Positions 33,888 to 43,965 of a stretch of 64,000 nt of DNA are shown here, piece after piece. Position numbers and translations under genes: made by a program. The DNA lies in assembly GCA_963810555.1 (NCBI GenBank), contig CAWENX010000006.1:496001-560000 (forward strand). The letters are read 5' to 3'. How positions within the stretch are numbered: position 1 is the stretch's first letter; each line of letters opens with the position of its first letter. The notes beneath the pieces were generated by a model. The model did not search any database. It was not told the origin of the DNA and saw only the letters and a list, made by a program, of their open reading frames with translations. Source of the stretch: G963677325 sp963810555 (lineage in GTDB: Bacteria > Bacteroidota > Bacteroidia > Bacteroidales > Prolixibacteraceae).

Positions 33888-36350
33888 ATGATAAAGATCT
33901 CAGGAAAAAAATTCCTGCCCCACATTATCGCCGTATTAATCTTCTTCATTATTTCCATTATCTATTTCTATCCGGTTTTGGAGGGTGACCAGCTTAATCA
34001 GCACGATACAAATACTTCTATCGGGGCGTCAAAGGAGATTATGGATTACAACAAGACGCACAAGGATGTGGCGTTATGGACCAACTCGATGTTTGGAGGT
34101 ATGCCTTCTTACCTGATCGCTTTGCCAATGAATTCCGCGCTGACAGTTGTTTATGCCATTACTACTCTGGATAACTGGCGCCCGGTGAGTTTTACCTTTC
34201 TTTATTTTATTGGATTTTACATCGCGCTTCTGCTTTTTGGCGTCAATCCGTGGCTGGCCATTATCGGGGCGCTGGGATTCGGATTTTCATCCTACAACTT
34301 CATCATTATCGCGGCAGGTCATAATACCAAAGCGATTGCCATAGGTTATATGGCGCCCATTGTTGCCGGATTATATTACGCGATGAAAAAGAAAGTATGG
34401 GCAGGGGGTGCAATTTTTTCCTTATTTCTTGCCCTGCAGATTTATGCCAACCATTTACAGATAAGCTACTATACGTTTCTTACGGTTCTTATCTTCATGT
34501 TAACTGAGCTTTTCCTGGCCATAAAAAACAAAGCGTTTCCCGATTTTCTTAAGCGAACGGGAATAATTGCAGTATTTGCTTTGCTGGCTGTGGCCTCTAA
34601 TATTGGAAGGCTATGGACAACCTATGAATACGGACAATACTCGATGAGGGGCAAATCGGAACTGACCTCAGAAAAAGAAAACCGTACATCGGGACTCGAT
34701 AAGGATTATGCTACTGCGTGGAGTTATGGGGTAGGTGAAACGCTCACTTTATTAATCCCTGATTTCAGGGGAGGATCATCAACAAGCGGTCTGACTGAAA
34801 ATTCGGAAAGCTTTATGGTCTTGAATCAAAACAAAGTACCTAATGCCAACAATATTGTGAAACAACTGGCCTATTGGGGAGATCAGCCATTTACATCAGG
34901 GCCTGTTTATGCGGGGGCGATTATTTTCTTCCTGTTTATTCTGGGATTGTTCCTTGTGAAGGAGCCTGTAAAGTGGTGGATCATCATTGCAACAGTATTG
35001 GCGGTTTTGCTTTCGTGGGGGCGTAATTTTATGCCCCTGACCGATTTGTTCCTCGACTATTTTCCCGGATACAATAAATTCAGGACTGTATCGATGATCC
35101 TTGTGATTGCTTCCTTTACAATACCTTTGCTCGGAATCCTTGCCTTGCAAAGAATCATTGACGGAGGCATTGATAAAAAGCAGTGGCAAAAGGCGATGCT
35201 TTGGAGCGTAGGCTTAACAGCAGGGATTTCCCTAATTTTTGCAGTGATACCCGGATTGGCCGGTTCATTTATTTCGGCCAATGATGCTCAGATCCCTGAC
35301 TGGTTAAAGTCGGCATTGGTTACTGACAGGAAAGAACTCTTACGTTCAGATGCTTTCCGTTCGGCTGTATTTATCCTCCTTGCCGCCGCTGTTTTATGGG
35401 CATACGCGGGTAAAAAACTGAAACTGAATGCAACCCTGATCCTCCTGGGCGGATTGATCGTTATTGATCTGTGGTCTGTTGACAAGCGCTATCTGAACAG
35501 CGACAATTTTGTTCCTGCACGTGAGGCAAGAGTTCCTTACAAGGCTTCCGTTGCCGACAAGGCGATTTTAAAAGATAAATCCCCCGATTACAGGGTTTTA
35601 AATATTTCTGTCAGCACATTTAACGATGCAAGCACCTCCTATTTCTTTGAGTCGGTAGGAGGGTATCATGGGGCTAAAATGCGGCGGTACCAGGAACTGA
35701 TTGATACTGAGCTTGGGAAAGATATTCAGCTGATGAGCCAGCGGCTTCAGAAAGTAAAGAGTGCAGAGGGGCTTGATTCTGTTTTTATCGGACTTACTGC
35801 CCTGAATATGCTCAATACAAAATACGTGATTTATAATCCGGATGCCATACCTGTGATCAACAGCCATGCTCTTGGCAACGCCTGGATAGTAGACAAATAC
35901 AAACTTGCAGACAATGCGGACCAGGAACTTGCTGATCTTGGTGAAATCAATCCTGCAGAGGAAGCAGTGATTAATAAAAAGTTTGAAAGCGATCTGACAG
36001 GAATTTCTCCTTCAAAAGATACCACCGCCACAGTTACACTGACCAGTTATTCACCCAATAAGCTTGAATACAATTATTCGGGTTCGAAAGAAAACCTGGT
36101 CATATTTTCGGAGATTTATTATCCGAAAGGCTGGAAGGCTTACATTGACGGGAAAGAGTCGCCTTATTTCCAGGCTGATTATGTACTTAGAGGCATGAAA
36201 GTACAGTCGGGAAAACACAACATCGAATTCCGTTTTGCACCTAAATCCTATTTTATAGGAAGCCGGATATCGCAATGGAGTTCCGTGATTTTATTACTTT
36301 TGCTTTTGGGAATATTAGTAAAGGAAATAATTCCTGTCAGGAAGGAATAA
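33888..36350 (+). CDS. YfhO-family membrane protein
   Basis: An 820-residue integral membrane protein with about 12-14 helices in the first 500 residues and a soluble, beta-rich C-terminal part ending in one helix. Motifs typical of the YfhO/GT-C-like family are seen: the early extracytoplasmic loop DQLNQHDTNTSIGASKE, GFSSYNFIIIAAGHNTKAIA and the C-terminal VIFSEIYYPKGWKAYIDGKE. In Gram-positives YfhO glycosylates lipoteichoic acid; in Bacteroidota the acceptor is unknown. A TAATTTTG -7 box precedes it at 33856. Confidence 0.85.
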   Translation: MIKISGKKFLPHIIAVLIFFIISIIYFYPVLEGDQLNQHDTNTSIGASKEIMDYNKTHKDVALWTNSMFGGMPSYLIALPMNSALTVVYAITTLDNWRPVSFTFLYFIGFYIALLLFGVNPWLAIIGALGFGFSSYNFIIIAAGHNTKAIAIGYMAPIVAGLYYAMKKKVWAGGAIFSLFLALQIYANHLQISYYTFLTVLIFMLTELFLAIKNKAFPDFLKRTGIIAVFALLAVASNIGRLWTTYEYGQYSMRGKSELTSEKENRTSGLDKDYATAWSYGVGETLTLLIPDFRGGSSTSGLTENSESFMVLNQNKVPNANNIVKQLAYWGDQPFTSGPVYAGAIIFFLFILGLFLVKEPVKWWIIIATVLAVLLSWGRNFMPLTDLFLDYFPGYNKFRTVSMILVIASFTIPLLGILALQRIIDGGIDKKQWQKAMLWSVGLTAGISLIFAVIPGLAGSFISANDAQIPDWLKSALVTDRKELLRSDAFRSAVFILLAAAVLWAYAGKKLKLNATLILLGGLIVIDLWSVDKRYLNSDNFVPAREARVPYKASVADKAILKDKSPDYRVLNISVSTFNDASTSYFFESVGGYHGAKMRRYQELIDTELGKDIQLMSQRLQKVKSAEGLDSVFIGLTALNMLNTKYVIYNPDAIPVINSHALGNAWIVDKYKLADNADQELADLGEINPAEEAVINKKFESDLTGISPSKDTTATVTLTSYSPNKLEYNYSGSKENLVIFSEIYYPKGWKAYIDGKESPYFQADYVLRGMKVQSGKHNIEFRFAPKSYFIGSRISQWSSVILLLLLLGILVKEIIPVRKE

Positions 36351-36576
36351 GTTTGAAAAAACAGGACTATAGACTAAGACTTCAGGAAATTAATGAATGA
36401 AGGAATTAAAGAACGAATGAATAAGGTAGAAAAGGTATTTATTAATTGTTTAATTTTTTAATTCTTTCATTCCAGGGGCCTGCAGCCTAATGCCTAAAGC
36501 CTTTCTTTACTGTTAAAATTAATTTTTCTTTAATCATGAAATCCTTTAATCCTTTAATCTTAATTCAGATTTTATT

Positions 36577-37461
36577 GTGAAGAAAAAACCTCAAAAAATA
36601 AAAAGAATAAACAAAAGAGTTTTTAGTTCCTATATCACCACTACCCTCAGTATTTCGATGGTTCTTTTTCTTTTCGGATTGCTTGGGTTATTGCTTGTCA
36701 ACGCAAGGAGACTTTCTGATTATGTGATGGAAAACATTGGCGTAACGCTGATCCTGAAAGATAGTGCACGTGAGGCCGATATACTTAAATTGCAGAAAAA
36801 ACTTGAGGCGGCCGATTATATCAAAAGTACCCGCTACACAGATAAGAAAGATGCTGCGGCTGATCTGAAAAAAGAGTTGGGCGAAGATTTTATCGACTTT
36901 TTAGGTTATAATCCATTGTTTTCATCGATTGATGTCAAGGTTTATGCCAGCTATGCAAATCCGGACACACTTGCGAAGCTTGAAAAGAAATTTCTGTCTT
37001 TCCCGGAAGTGCAGGAAGTTTATTATCAGAGGAACCTGGTGAGACAACTACATGCCAATGTCAATAAAATAAGTATTATTCTTTTATCTCTCAGCCTTTT
37101 GATGTTTGTTATTTTCTCCGCGTTAATTAATAACACCATCAGGCTTTCGATCTTCTCCAAAAGATTTATAATCAATACGATGCAGCTTGTCGGCGCAACA
37201 AGGTCCTTTATCCGGAAGCCCTTTATCACCAAAGGTATTTTATCCGGAATTTACGGGGCTATTATTGCCTGTTTCATGTTTTTGATTATTTTTATTTATT
37301 ACCAAAAAGAATTAAAAGCTTTTCTTGATTTTCAAAATCCGGGAATTCTCGCCCTTCTCGCCGGAGGAATATTTATATTGGGAATATTTCTCTCAGGATT
37401 GGCCTCCTATTTTGCCGTAAATAAATTTTTGAGAATGAAGTTCGATCAGCTGTTTTATTGA
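36577..37461 (+). CDS. ftsX: Cell-division ABC permease FtsX
   Basis: A 294-residue protein starting at GTG 36577. It has one N-terminal transmembrane helix (residues 22-46), an extracytoplasmic domain (about 47-160: ENIGVTLILKDSAREADILK, then FLGYNPLFSSIDVKVYA), and three C-terminal helices, the FtsX topology. With FtsE it activates septal cell-wall hydrolases. In Bacteroidota ftsX is usually next to DUF3098 and truB; here a beta-helix gene lies between. ftsE is not in the immediate neighbourhood. Confidence 0.88.
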   Translation: MKKKPQKIKRINKRVFSSYITTTLSISMVLFLFGLLGLLLVNARRLSDYVMENIGVTLILKDSAREADILKLQKKLEAADYIKSTRYTDKKDAAADLKKELGEDFIDFLGYNPLFSSIDVKVYASYANPDTLAKLEKKFLSFPEVQEVYYQRNLVRQLHANVNKISIILLSLSLLMFVIFSALINNTIRLSIFSKRFIINTMQLVGATRSFIRKPFITKGILSGIYGAIIACFMFLIIFIYYQKELKAFLDFQNPGILALLAGGIFILGIFLSGLASYFAVNKFLRMKFDQLFY

Positions 37462-37543
37462 TATATCTTTGTGAGCTAATTAAATATTATACTGACTTTA
37501 TAAAATAAGGTTAAACATTAAAATCATTTTATCAGCAGAGATC

Positions 37544-38875
37544 ATGAATAAGTCTTTAATAAAATCAGCCATTTTAACAATAGTTTTTATAATCCCTGTT
37601 TTCTCTTATGCCCAGAATTACTGGCAGGAACGCGAAAAGGTCAAATCTCTTCCGATACAGGAAACCAATCGTCCTTTAAGAACATTGCAACATCTTACAT
37701 TGACAGTAGGGCAGACGGAAGGAGAACTGACCGGAAAGGATGATAGAATTATCCAGGCGGGCATTGATTATTTAACCAGGCTTGGAGGGGGAACATTGCA
37801 AATTCTTCCCGGCACTTATACTATCAATAATGCCATATACCTTCATTCCAATGTTAATATTAAGGGATCGGGAGAAAATACCATTCTGAAAATGGGAACA
37901 GGTTTCGTTACCCCCATTGTGAGAAATCACGATGGCGGTGAATGTGGCGTTCAGGTAAAAGATGCTTCAGGGTTTGCTCCAGGCATAGGAATAATGCTTC
38001 GCACGACGGCAAAAGCAGATTGGCAGATTGAGGTTTTCAAAGCGACTGTAACAAAAGTGGAGGGTGATATTGTTTATTTTGACAAACAACTTGACAAAGA
38101 CTTTCATCTCCCCCAGAAATGTACAGCCGCCAGAATATTTCCGATATTAACAGCAGAAAATGTGGATAATGTTAATGTTGAGGATATCGTTTTGGACGGC
38201 AACAAAGATCAGAATGAGCATATTAACGGGAATTTTTCAGGGGCCGTATTTTTACATCTCTGTAATAACTGGAATTTTAAAAATGTGACTTCAAGAAATT
38301 ACAACGGAGACGGATTCAGCTTTCAAACCTGCAATGACATTCATTTAGAGAATTGCAAAGCCCTTAATAACAGTGATCTTGGTTTTCATCCCGGTACAGG
38401 TTCACAACGTCCTGTGCTTACCAATTGCACCGGAAATGGCAACAGCCAGGGAATGTATTTCTGTTGGGGAGTTACCGATGGTTATGTCTATAAATGTAAT
38501 TTCACAGGAAACAGTAAGTATGGAATAAGCATCGGACACAGGGATACCGATAACATAATTGAAGACTGCCTCATTGAAAACAACAGTGAAGTAGGCATCC
38601 TTTTCAGGAAAGATGATAATGACGAATTTTATGCAGGAAACCGCAATCTGATCAAAAATTGCATTATCAAGGATAACGGAGCAGGCGCTCAGGGCGTTGG
38701 TATTGACATTCGATGGAAAACAAAAGATATTACGGTAGAAAATACCAAATTCATAAATTCTGAAGGGGGTAAACAAAAAATCGGAATTCAGATTGGGAAG
38801 GATGCAGGAAAAATCAATACTTCCGGGAATACCTTTGAGAAAATCGATACAGATATGAAAAAATTAGAGGAATAA
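37544..38875 (+). CDS. Exported right-handed beta-helix protein
   Basis: A 443-residue protein with a signal peptide (residues 1-23, ending SYAQ) and, from about residue 60, a pectate-lyase-superfamily start (DDRIIQAGIDYLTRLGGGTL). Repeated beta-helix coils follow (NWNFKNVTSRNYNGDGFSF, DIHLENCKALNNSDLGFH, NIIEDCLIENNSEVGILF). It resembles polysaccharide lyase or hydrolase folds, but no catalytic set can be named. It is inserted between ftsX and DUF3098. A TATCTTTG box near 37464 may be its own promoter. Confidence 0.8.
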   Translation: MNKSLIKSAILTIVFIIPVFSYAQNYWQEREKVKSLPIQETNRPLRTLQHLTLTVGQTEGELTGKDDRIIQAGIDYLTRLGGGTLQILPGTYTINNAIYLHSNVNIKGSGENTILKMGTGFVTPIVRNHDGGECGVQVKDASGFAPGIGIMLRTTAKADWQIEVFKATVTKVEGDIVYFDKQLDKDFHLPQKCTAARIFPILTAENVDNVNVEDIVLDGNKDQNEHINGNFSGAVFLHLCNNWNFKNVTSRNYNGDGFSFQTCNDIHLENCKALNNSDLGFHPGTGSQRPVLTNCTGNGNSQGMYFCWGVTDGYVYKCNFTGNSKYGISIGHRDTDNIIEDCLIENNSEVGILFRKDDNDEFYAGNRNLIKNCIIKDNGAGAQGVGIDIRWKTKDITVENTKFINSEGGKQKIGIQIGKDAGKINTSGNTFEKIDTDMKKLEE

Positions 38876-39001
38876 AAACGGAAAAAGGAAAATGGAGAAG
38901 AATGGAGAACGGAGAAGGAATATCAGAAGAAAGCATTATGAGTTTCATTCTCCGGTTTTTGTTATCCCTCTTAATTTTTAATTCTTAATTAATTATATCG
39001 C

Positions 39002-39259
39002 ATGGCAAAAAAAATAGAAAAAGAAAAGGATAAAGAATTTGCTCTTGGGAAAGAGAATCTTAAGTTATTGGTAATAGGATTTGTGTTTATTGTTATCGGT
39101 TTTATCCTAATGACTGGAGGGAAGTCGGATAATCCGGATGTTTTTAATCCGGCAATATTTAGCTTCAGACGGATTACCCTTTCGACACTTATCGTATTGT
39201 TTGGATTTCTTTTTGAGATCTATGCCATCATGAAAATTCCCAAATCCGGTGATCAGTAA
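39002..39259 (+). CDS. DUF3098 membrane protein
   Basis: An 85-residue protein with a charged N-terminus (MAKKIEKEKDKEFALGKENL) and two membrane helices (LLVIGFVFIVIGFILM and LSTLIVLFGFLFEIYAIM). The helices are separated by the conserved loop GGKSDNPDVFNPAIFSFRRI. This is the DUF3098 family, nearly confined to Bacteroidota and usually encoded beside ftsX, uppP and truB, suggesting an envelope or division role. uppP is missing here. Confidence 0.85.
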   Translation: MAKKIEKEKDKEFALGKENLKLLVIGFVFIVIGFILMTGGKSDNPDVFNPAIFSFRRITLSTLIVLFGFLFEIYAIMKIPKSGDQ

Positions 39260-39402
39260 ACAGTGAACAACGGTACAAACGAAGTCCATCCCATTGGACT
39301 GGTAATCTGGGCGGAACTGACGGAGTGTTCAGTAGTTTTCAATGTTAAATGTACAGTTTTAACTCTTAAATCTCTGCTCTTTTGAATTGTAAATGTTAAT
39401 TA

Positions 39403-40146
39403 ATGTTAAAACAGGAACAAATTTCTGATTGTGATATTATATTAATATCCAAAAGTATACGACGATTTGATTTTCAAAAGGGTGAAGTACTTGTATTTGA
39501 TAAGCCTCTTGATTGGACATCCTTCGATCTTGTGCAGAAAATCCGTAACAATATATGCCGGAAAATGAAGATCAGGAAACTTAAAGTAGGGCATGCCGGG
39601 ACACTTGATCCTAAAGCAACAGGTGTGATGGTATTATGTACGGGTAAGGCAACTTCGAAAATCCAATCCATTCAGGCAGAAGAGAAAGAATATGTTGCCA
39701 CACTAAAATTGGGGGCAACAACTCCGACTTTTGATCGTGAAAGTGAAGAGGAAAATTATTTTAAAACATCTCATATTACAGAAGAACTTTTAAAAAGTAC
39801 GTTACATCAATTTATTGGAACGATAAAACAAGTACCACCCGTGTTTTCAGCTATCAAAATAGAAGGTAAGCGGGCGTATGAGTTGGCCAGGAAGGGTGTT
39901 CCGGTTGAGTTGAAAGCCAAAGTCCTGGAAATTAAAGAGATTGAATTGTTGGAATATTCGCAATCAGAAGTGAAACTCAGAATTGTTTGTGGAAAAGGCA
40001 CTTATATCAGGGCCCTGGCGCGCGATATTGGAGAAGCACTTCAAAGCGGGGCTTATCTGACAGGTTTACGAAGAACACGTGTAGGAAATTTTAATGTTGA
40101 TGACGCCCTGGATGTAACAGAATTCCTTAATTCATTAGCAATGTAA
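39403..40146 (+). CDS. truB: tRNA pseudouridine-55 synthase TruB
   Basis: A 247-residue pseudouridine synthase. The catalytic aspartate is Asp69 in GHAGTLDPKATG; KEYVATLKLGATT, QVPPVFSAIKIEGKRAYELA and GTYIRALARDIGE follow as in TruB. It isomerises U55 in the T-loop of tRNAs. The ATG at 39403 gives about 20 extra N-terminal residues before the usual family start (FDFQKGEVLVFDKPLDWTS), so the true start may be a non-ATG codon further in. It precedes queA by 71 bases. Confidence 0.93.
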   Translation: MLKQEQISDCDIILISKSIRRFDFQKGEVLVFDKPLDWTSFDLVQKIRNNICRKMKIRKLKVGHAGTLDPKATGVMVLCTGKATSKIQSIQAEEKEYVATLKLGATTPTFDRESEEENYFKTSHITEELLKSTLHQFIGTIKQVPPVFSAIKIEGKRAYELARKGVPVELKAKVLEIKEIELLEYSQSEVKLRIVCGKGTYIRALARDIGEALQSGAYLTGLRRTRVGNFNVDDALDVTEFLNSLAM

Positions 40147-40217
40147 AAGTTTTTGTTGGATATCAAGTATTTAGTTCATAATTAATAATTCGTAATTAAT
40201 TGTAATTCGTAATTCAT

Positions 40218-41267
40218 ATGAAGCTTTCGAAATTTAAGTACAACCTGCCGGAAGAACTTATCGCCCTTCACCCTGTAAAAAACCGCGATGAATCAAGATT
40301 AATGGTTTTGCATCGTGATACAGGAGAGATTGAACATAGGATTTTCAAAGATATTGTAGAATATTTTAATGCTGAGGATGTAATGGTCTTCAATAATACG
40401 AAGGTTTTTCCTGCGCGATTATATGGAAATAAGGAAAAGACCGGAGCCAAGATTGAGGTTTTTCTGCTAAGGGAATTGAATCGTGAACAAAGGTTATGGG
40501 ATGTTTTGGTGGATCCTGCAAGAAAAATCCGGATAGGGAATAAATTATATTTTGGTGAAAATGATGCACTTGTGGCTGAGGTAATAGACAATACAACCTC
40601 ACGGGGCAGGACACTGCGTTTTTTATACGATGGAGCTTATGATGACTTCAAGGCAACATTATACGCTTTGGGTGAAACACCATTACCAAAAATAATTAAT
40701 CGCCCTGTTGAAGAAACAGACGCAGAGCGATATCAGACAATATATGCTAAACATGAAGGAGCAGTAGCCGCCCCTACCGCTGGTCTTCATTTTAGCCGGG
40801 AATTGTTGAAACGACTGGAAATCAAAGGAATAAAATTCGCTCATATAACGCTTCATGTCGGATTAGGAAATTTTAGAAGCGTTGATGTGGAAGATCTGAC
40901 AAAGCACAAGATGGATTCGGAACAAATATGGATTGATGAAGAAGCGGTGGAAATTATCAATAATGCCAAACTGTCAAAACATCAGGTATGTTCCATTGGG
41001 ACTACAGTAATGCGCACTTTGGAAAGTTCAGTTTCAACGAATGGAATGTTAAAGCCTTTTGAAGGATGGACGAATAAGTTCATTTTTCCTCCATATGAAT
41101 TCAGTGTTGCCCAAAGCATGATTTCCAATTTTCATTTGCCGCTTTCTACTCTCTTGATGATGGTTACGGCATTTGCCGGTTTTGACAAATTAATGAATGC
41201 TTATAAAGTAGCAATCAAGGAAAAATACCGGTTCGGCACCTATGGGGATGCAATGTTCATCATTTAA
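40218..41267 (+). CDS. queA: S-adenosylmethionine:tRNA ribosyltransferase-isomerase QueA
   Basis: A 349-residue enzyme of queuosine synthesis that moves the ribosyl group of AdoMet to 7-aminomethyl-deazaguanine in tRNA. Motifs: LPEELIALHPVKNRDESRLM at the start, VFNNTKVFPARL, the QueA core YAKHEGAVAAPTAGLHF, and the C-terminal MISNFHLPLSTLLMMVTAFA. Length and motifs are canonical, unlike the longer paralogue at 54683. It is probably co-transcribed with truB. Confidence 0.93.
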   Translation: MKLSKFKYNLPEELIALHPVKNRDESRLMVLHRDTGEIEHRIFKDIVEYFNAEDVMVFNNTKVFPARLYGNKEKTGAKIEVFLLRELNREQRLWDVLVDPARKIRIGNKLYFGENDALVAEVIDNTTSRGRTLRFLYDGAYDDFKATLYALGETPLPKIINRPVEETDAERYQTIYAKHEGAVAAPTAGLHFSRELLKRLEIKGIKFAHITLHVGLGNFRSVDVEDLTKHKMDSEQIWIDEEAVEIINNAKLSKHQVCSIGTTVMRTLESSVSTNGMLKPFEGWTNKFIFPPYEFSVAQSMISNFHLPLSTLLMMVTAFAGFDKLMNAYKVAIKEKYRFGTYGDAMFII

Positions 41268-41361
41268 AGGAGACAGGAGACCGGAAACAGGAAACCGGAG
41301 AGGGAACAATTTCACTGTTTACTGATTACTGTTTACCGTTCTCCGGTATACCTTCTCCGTT
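41268..41361. terminator. Inverted repeat between convergent queA and efp
   Basis: ACCGGAGAGGGAAC (41294-41307) and GTTCTCCGGT (41338-41347) pair across a 30-base loop that itself contains related words (ACAGGAAACCGG, TTTACTGATTACTGTTTACC). It lies between two converging genes and probably ends both transcripts. Confidence 0.5.
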
Positions 41362-41931
41362 CTACTTCTTGACTCTTTCATAATAAGACCTGTCTCGGGT
41401 ATCGACACGAATCACATCACCCTGATTTATGAACAGTGGTACCATGATGGTGGCTCCGGTTTCAACTACAGCCTGTTTCAATGCAGTCGATGAGGCTGTG
41501 TTTCCTCTTTCTCCTGCTTCGGTATATGTAATTTCAAGATCGATAAAAGGAGGAAATTCTACTGTCAATGGTGTTTCAGTTTCAGCATGATAGGTTATGT
41601 CCAAAGTCATGCCCTCTTTCAGCAGATCAGCATTTTCGATCAGATTTTCTTCAATTGAAACCTGTTCAAACGTTTCGGCATTCATAAAAATATATCCTGT
41701 ATCGTCCTTGTAAAGATATTGATACGGTCTGCGTTCTATACGAACGGTGTTAATTTTGACACCGACAGAGAAAGTATTGTCAATCACTTTTCCTGTTTTC
41801 AGGTTTTTCAATTTCGTCCGCACAAAAGCTGGACCTTTACCCGGTTTCACATGCTGAAACTGGACGATTTGGAATAACTGATCATTAAATTCAATACACA
41901 GCCCATTGCGAATATCTGCTGTAGTTGCCAT
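41362..41931 (-). CDS. efp: Elongation factor P
   Basis: A 189-residue translation factor that relieves ribosome stalling at polyprolines. The modified-lysine loop is HVKPGKGPAF, with Lys32 at the tip, where some lineages carry beta-lysyl, rhamnosyl or 5-aminopentanol modification. No epmA/epmB genes are near. The three-domain pattern is complete, with RTKLKNLKTGKVIDNTF and the C-terminal domain ending RDRSYYERVKK. It faces queA in convergent orientation. A CAAATTTA (minus-strand TAAATTTG) at 41981-41988 is its probable -7 box. Confidence 0.95.
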   Translation of the reverse strand: MATTADIRNGLCIEFNDQLFQIVQFQHVKPGKGPAFVRTKLKNLKTGKVIDNTFSVGVKINTVRIERRPYQYLYKDDTGYIFMNAETFEQVSIEENLIENADLLKEGMTLDITYHAETETPLTVEFPPFIDLEITYTEAGERGNTASSTALKQAVVETGATIMVPLFINQGDVIRVDTRDRSYYERVKK

Positions 41932-42109
41932 TTCCTCTTAGTTTATTATATTATAAATGAATATCTTTTAAAAATTCCCGCAAATTTAGGAAAAACGATT
42001 CAATAACGAAAAATGTTTAATAACCGACACAAATGATAATTATTCAGGGAAGTCCTTGAAAGTATGATGACAACAGCCGGAAGAAGTGTCAGGGACGAGA
42101 TGCTGCCTT

Positions 42110-43021
42110 CTAAATTAATTCCTTCGAATCGGTTTTCCTGTAACCTTTGATCCTGATCTTCAAATTCTCATCAATTTCGACAATTGCGTAATTATTGTTC
42201 TCAGGTCCTGAACCCTCAACGAGAGCTTTCAGGGTGTAGTACCAAATATTATTGATCTTATTTAAACCTCCCTTGTGATAGTGTCCCTGAAATACTGCTA
42301 AAACATGCCCTGAATTTTCGAGCATTTTTCTGACAATATCTGCATTATCAGGACAATGACGCTTATCAGGGACAAGCGGAGAATCAAGCTGATGATGTAC
42401 AAATACGATAGTTGGTTTCTTATGATATCTTAGTTCACTCTTTAGCCATTTTAACTGATTATCAGGAATATGGGCTTCAGTCCAGTCAAAATTTCCATGA
42501 TCATAATCCTGCCCCTGGAAGTTGTAATTTGAATCGAGCACGATAAAATGGAAGGATCCCATTGTAAATGAATAGAAATTCACTGCATTATAAAATCCGT
42601 AATTTGAGACTTCCTGCAAGAATTGAAGCTTTGAAATAGAGTCCATATCATGATTGCCTAATACATGATAAAAAGGACCGTTAAATTTTTTCAGTACATT
42701 TTCAATCGAGTCAAGATATTTTAGAGTTTGAATTTCGTTTGGAGGATCTCCCTGATCTTTCAGGTCGCCAAGTTCGATCAGGAAATCAACTTTTTGTTCG
42801 TTCATCAGATCAACACATTCAGCGGTTTTATCCAGTGATTGCCTGTAATATCTGTTTAGTTTGGGATTATCCGGTATGTCAGCATAGTGAATGTCAGTAA
42901 CAATACCGAAGCGAATCGGTTTATATTTTTTATTTGCCATAGCTATTCCGGGAATTGTGATGCCTCCAACAGCACAAACAGTTGATTCAATGAATTTTCT
43001 TCGGTTGATTTTTATGTTCAT
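42110..43021 (-). CDS. Exported metallophosphoesterase
   Basis: A 303-residue calcineurin-like phosphoesterase. The N-terminus INRRKFIESTVCAVGGITIP looks like a twin-arginine signal (RRKF). The metal-binding blocks are in order: VTDIHYAD (residue about 39), LIELGDLKDQG, VLGNHDMDS, VFVHHQLD and FQGHYHKGG. The family hydrolyses phosphomono- or diesters with a dinuclear metal centre. The substrate is unknown. It is divergent from the TSUP gene at 43106 and stands alone. Confidence 0.87.
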   Translation of the reverse strand: MNIKINRRKFIESTVCAVGGITIPGIAMANKKYKPIRFGIVTDIHYADIPDNPKLNRYYRQSLDKTAECVDLMNEQKVDFLIELGDLKDQGDPPNEIQTLKYLDSIENVLKKFNGPFYHVLGNHDMDSISKLQFLQEVSNYGFYNAVNFYSFTMGSFHFIVLDSNYNFQGQDYDHGNFDWTEAHIPDNQLKWLKSELRYHKKPTIVFVHHQLDSPLVPDKRHCPDNADIVRKMLENSGHVLAVFQGHYHKGGLNKINNIWYYTLKALVEGSGPENNNYAIVEIDENLKIRIKGYRKTDSKELI

Positions 43022-43105
43022 ATCTTACATAGACAACTTTGTCATAAAATTATAAAACCAATCAAAATAATCTACTTTTAACAAAATAAATTTTCGAACC
43101 TTTAA

Positions 43106-43864
43106 ATGACACATATTCTTGCCTCCTACTCCCTTTCAATCATTGACTGGATATTGATTTTCACTTGTGCTATGCTTATCGGGATGTCAAAAACAGGTGT
43201 TCCCGGAGTCTCAATGATTGCGGTTCCTGTTCTGGCGATTATTTTCGGAGGAAAACAATCAACTGGAGTTTTGCTTCCTATTCTTATTTTCGCAGATATT
43301 TTTGCCGTACTCTATTATCACCGTCATGCCAATTGGAAACATCTGTTACGAGCCCTTCCATGGGCCTTTGCAGGAATATTTCTTGCCCTTTGGATAGGAA
43401 ATCTTGTAAATGACAAGCAATTTAAGAATATCATTGCCATAACGGTTTTTGTAAGCTTAGGGCTGATGATCTGGAGAGATTATATCAGCAAATCTGAATT
43501 CACGCCTGATTCATGGTTGTTTGCCGCCTTCATGGGAATTGCGGGAGGATTTGCCACAATGATAGGAAATGTAGCAGGACCGGTTTTTGCCATTTATCTC
43601 CTTGCGATGCACCTGGATAAGAAGAGTTATATCGGTACGACGGCCTGGTTCTTTTTTATTGTCAATCTGTCAAAATTTCCCCTCCAGACATTTGTCTGGA
43701 ATAATATTCACTGGAAAACTCTGCTGATTGATTGTATTGCATTCCCGGCAATAGTACTTGGCGCATTGCTTGGAATTTCAATCGTAAAGAAGATTCCTGA
43801 AAAAGCATTCAAATTGTTTGTGATTATTGCCACCACTCTCTCAGCATTTTTGATACTGATTTAA
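43106..43864 (+). CDS. TSUP-family (TauE/SafE) membrane transporter
   Basis: A 252-residue membrane protein with about eight helices. The two half motifs are MLIGMSKTGVPGVSMIAVPV (residue about 20) and MGIAGGFATMIGNVAGPVFA. This is the TauE/SafE family of sulfur-containing anion exporters. It is not the same subgroup as the TSUP in the ArsR-controlled operon (GVPG instead of a GGG motif). Substrate unknown. It is divergent from the phosphoesterase gene. Confidence 0.87.
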   Translation: MTHILASYSLSIIDWILIFTCAMLIGMSKTGVPGVSMIAVPVLAIIFGGKQSTGVLLPILIFADIFAVLYYHRHANWKHLLRALPWAFAGIFLALWIGNLVNDKQFKNIIAITVFVSLGLMIWRDYISKSEFTPDSWLFAAFMGIAGGFATMIGNVAGPVFAIYLLAMHLDKKSYIGTTAWFFFIVNLSKFPLQTFVWNNIHWKTLLIDCIAFPAIVLGALLGISIVKKIPEKAFKLFVIIATTLSAFLILI

Positions 43865-43965
43865 ATCAATGTTTCAGGAACTGCTTCGTTCCATCGATAA
43901 AACAGAATATCCACTAAATTCTTTTGTTAATTATGTTATAATAATTCAAAATCCCTTTCCAAATC

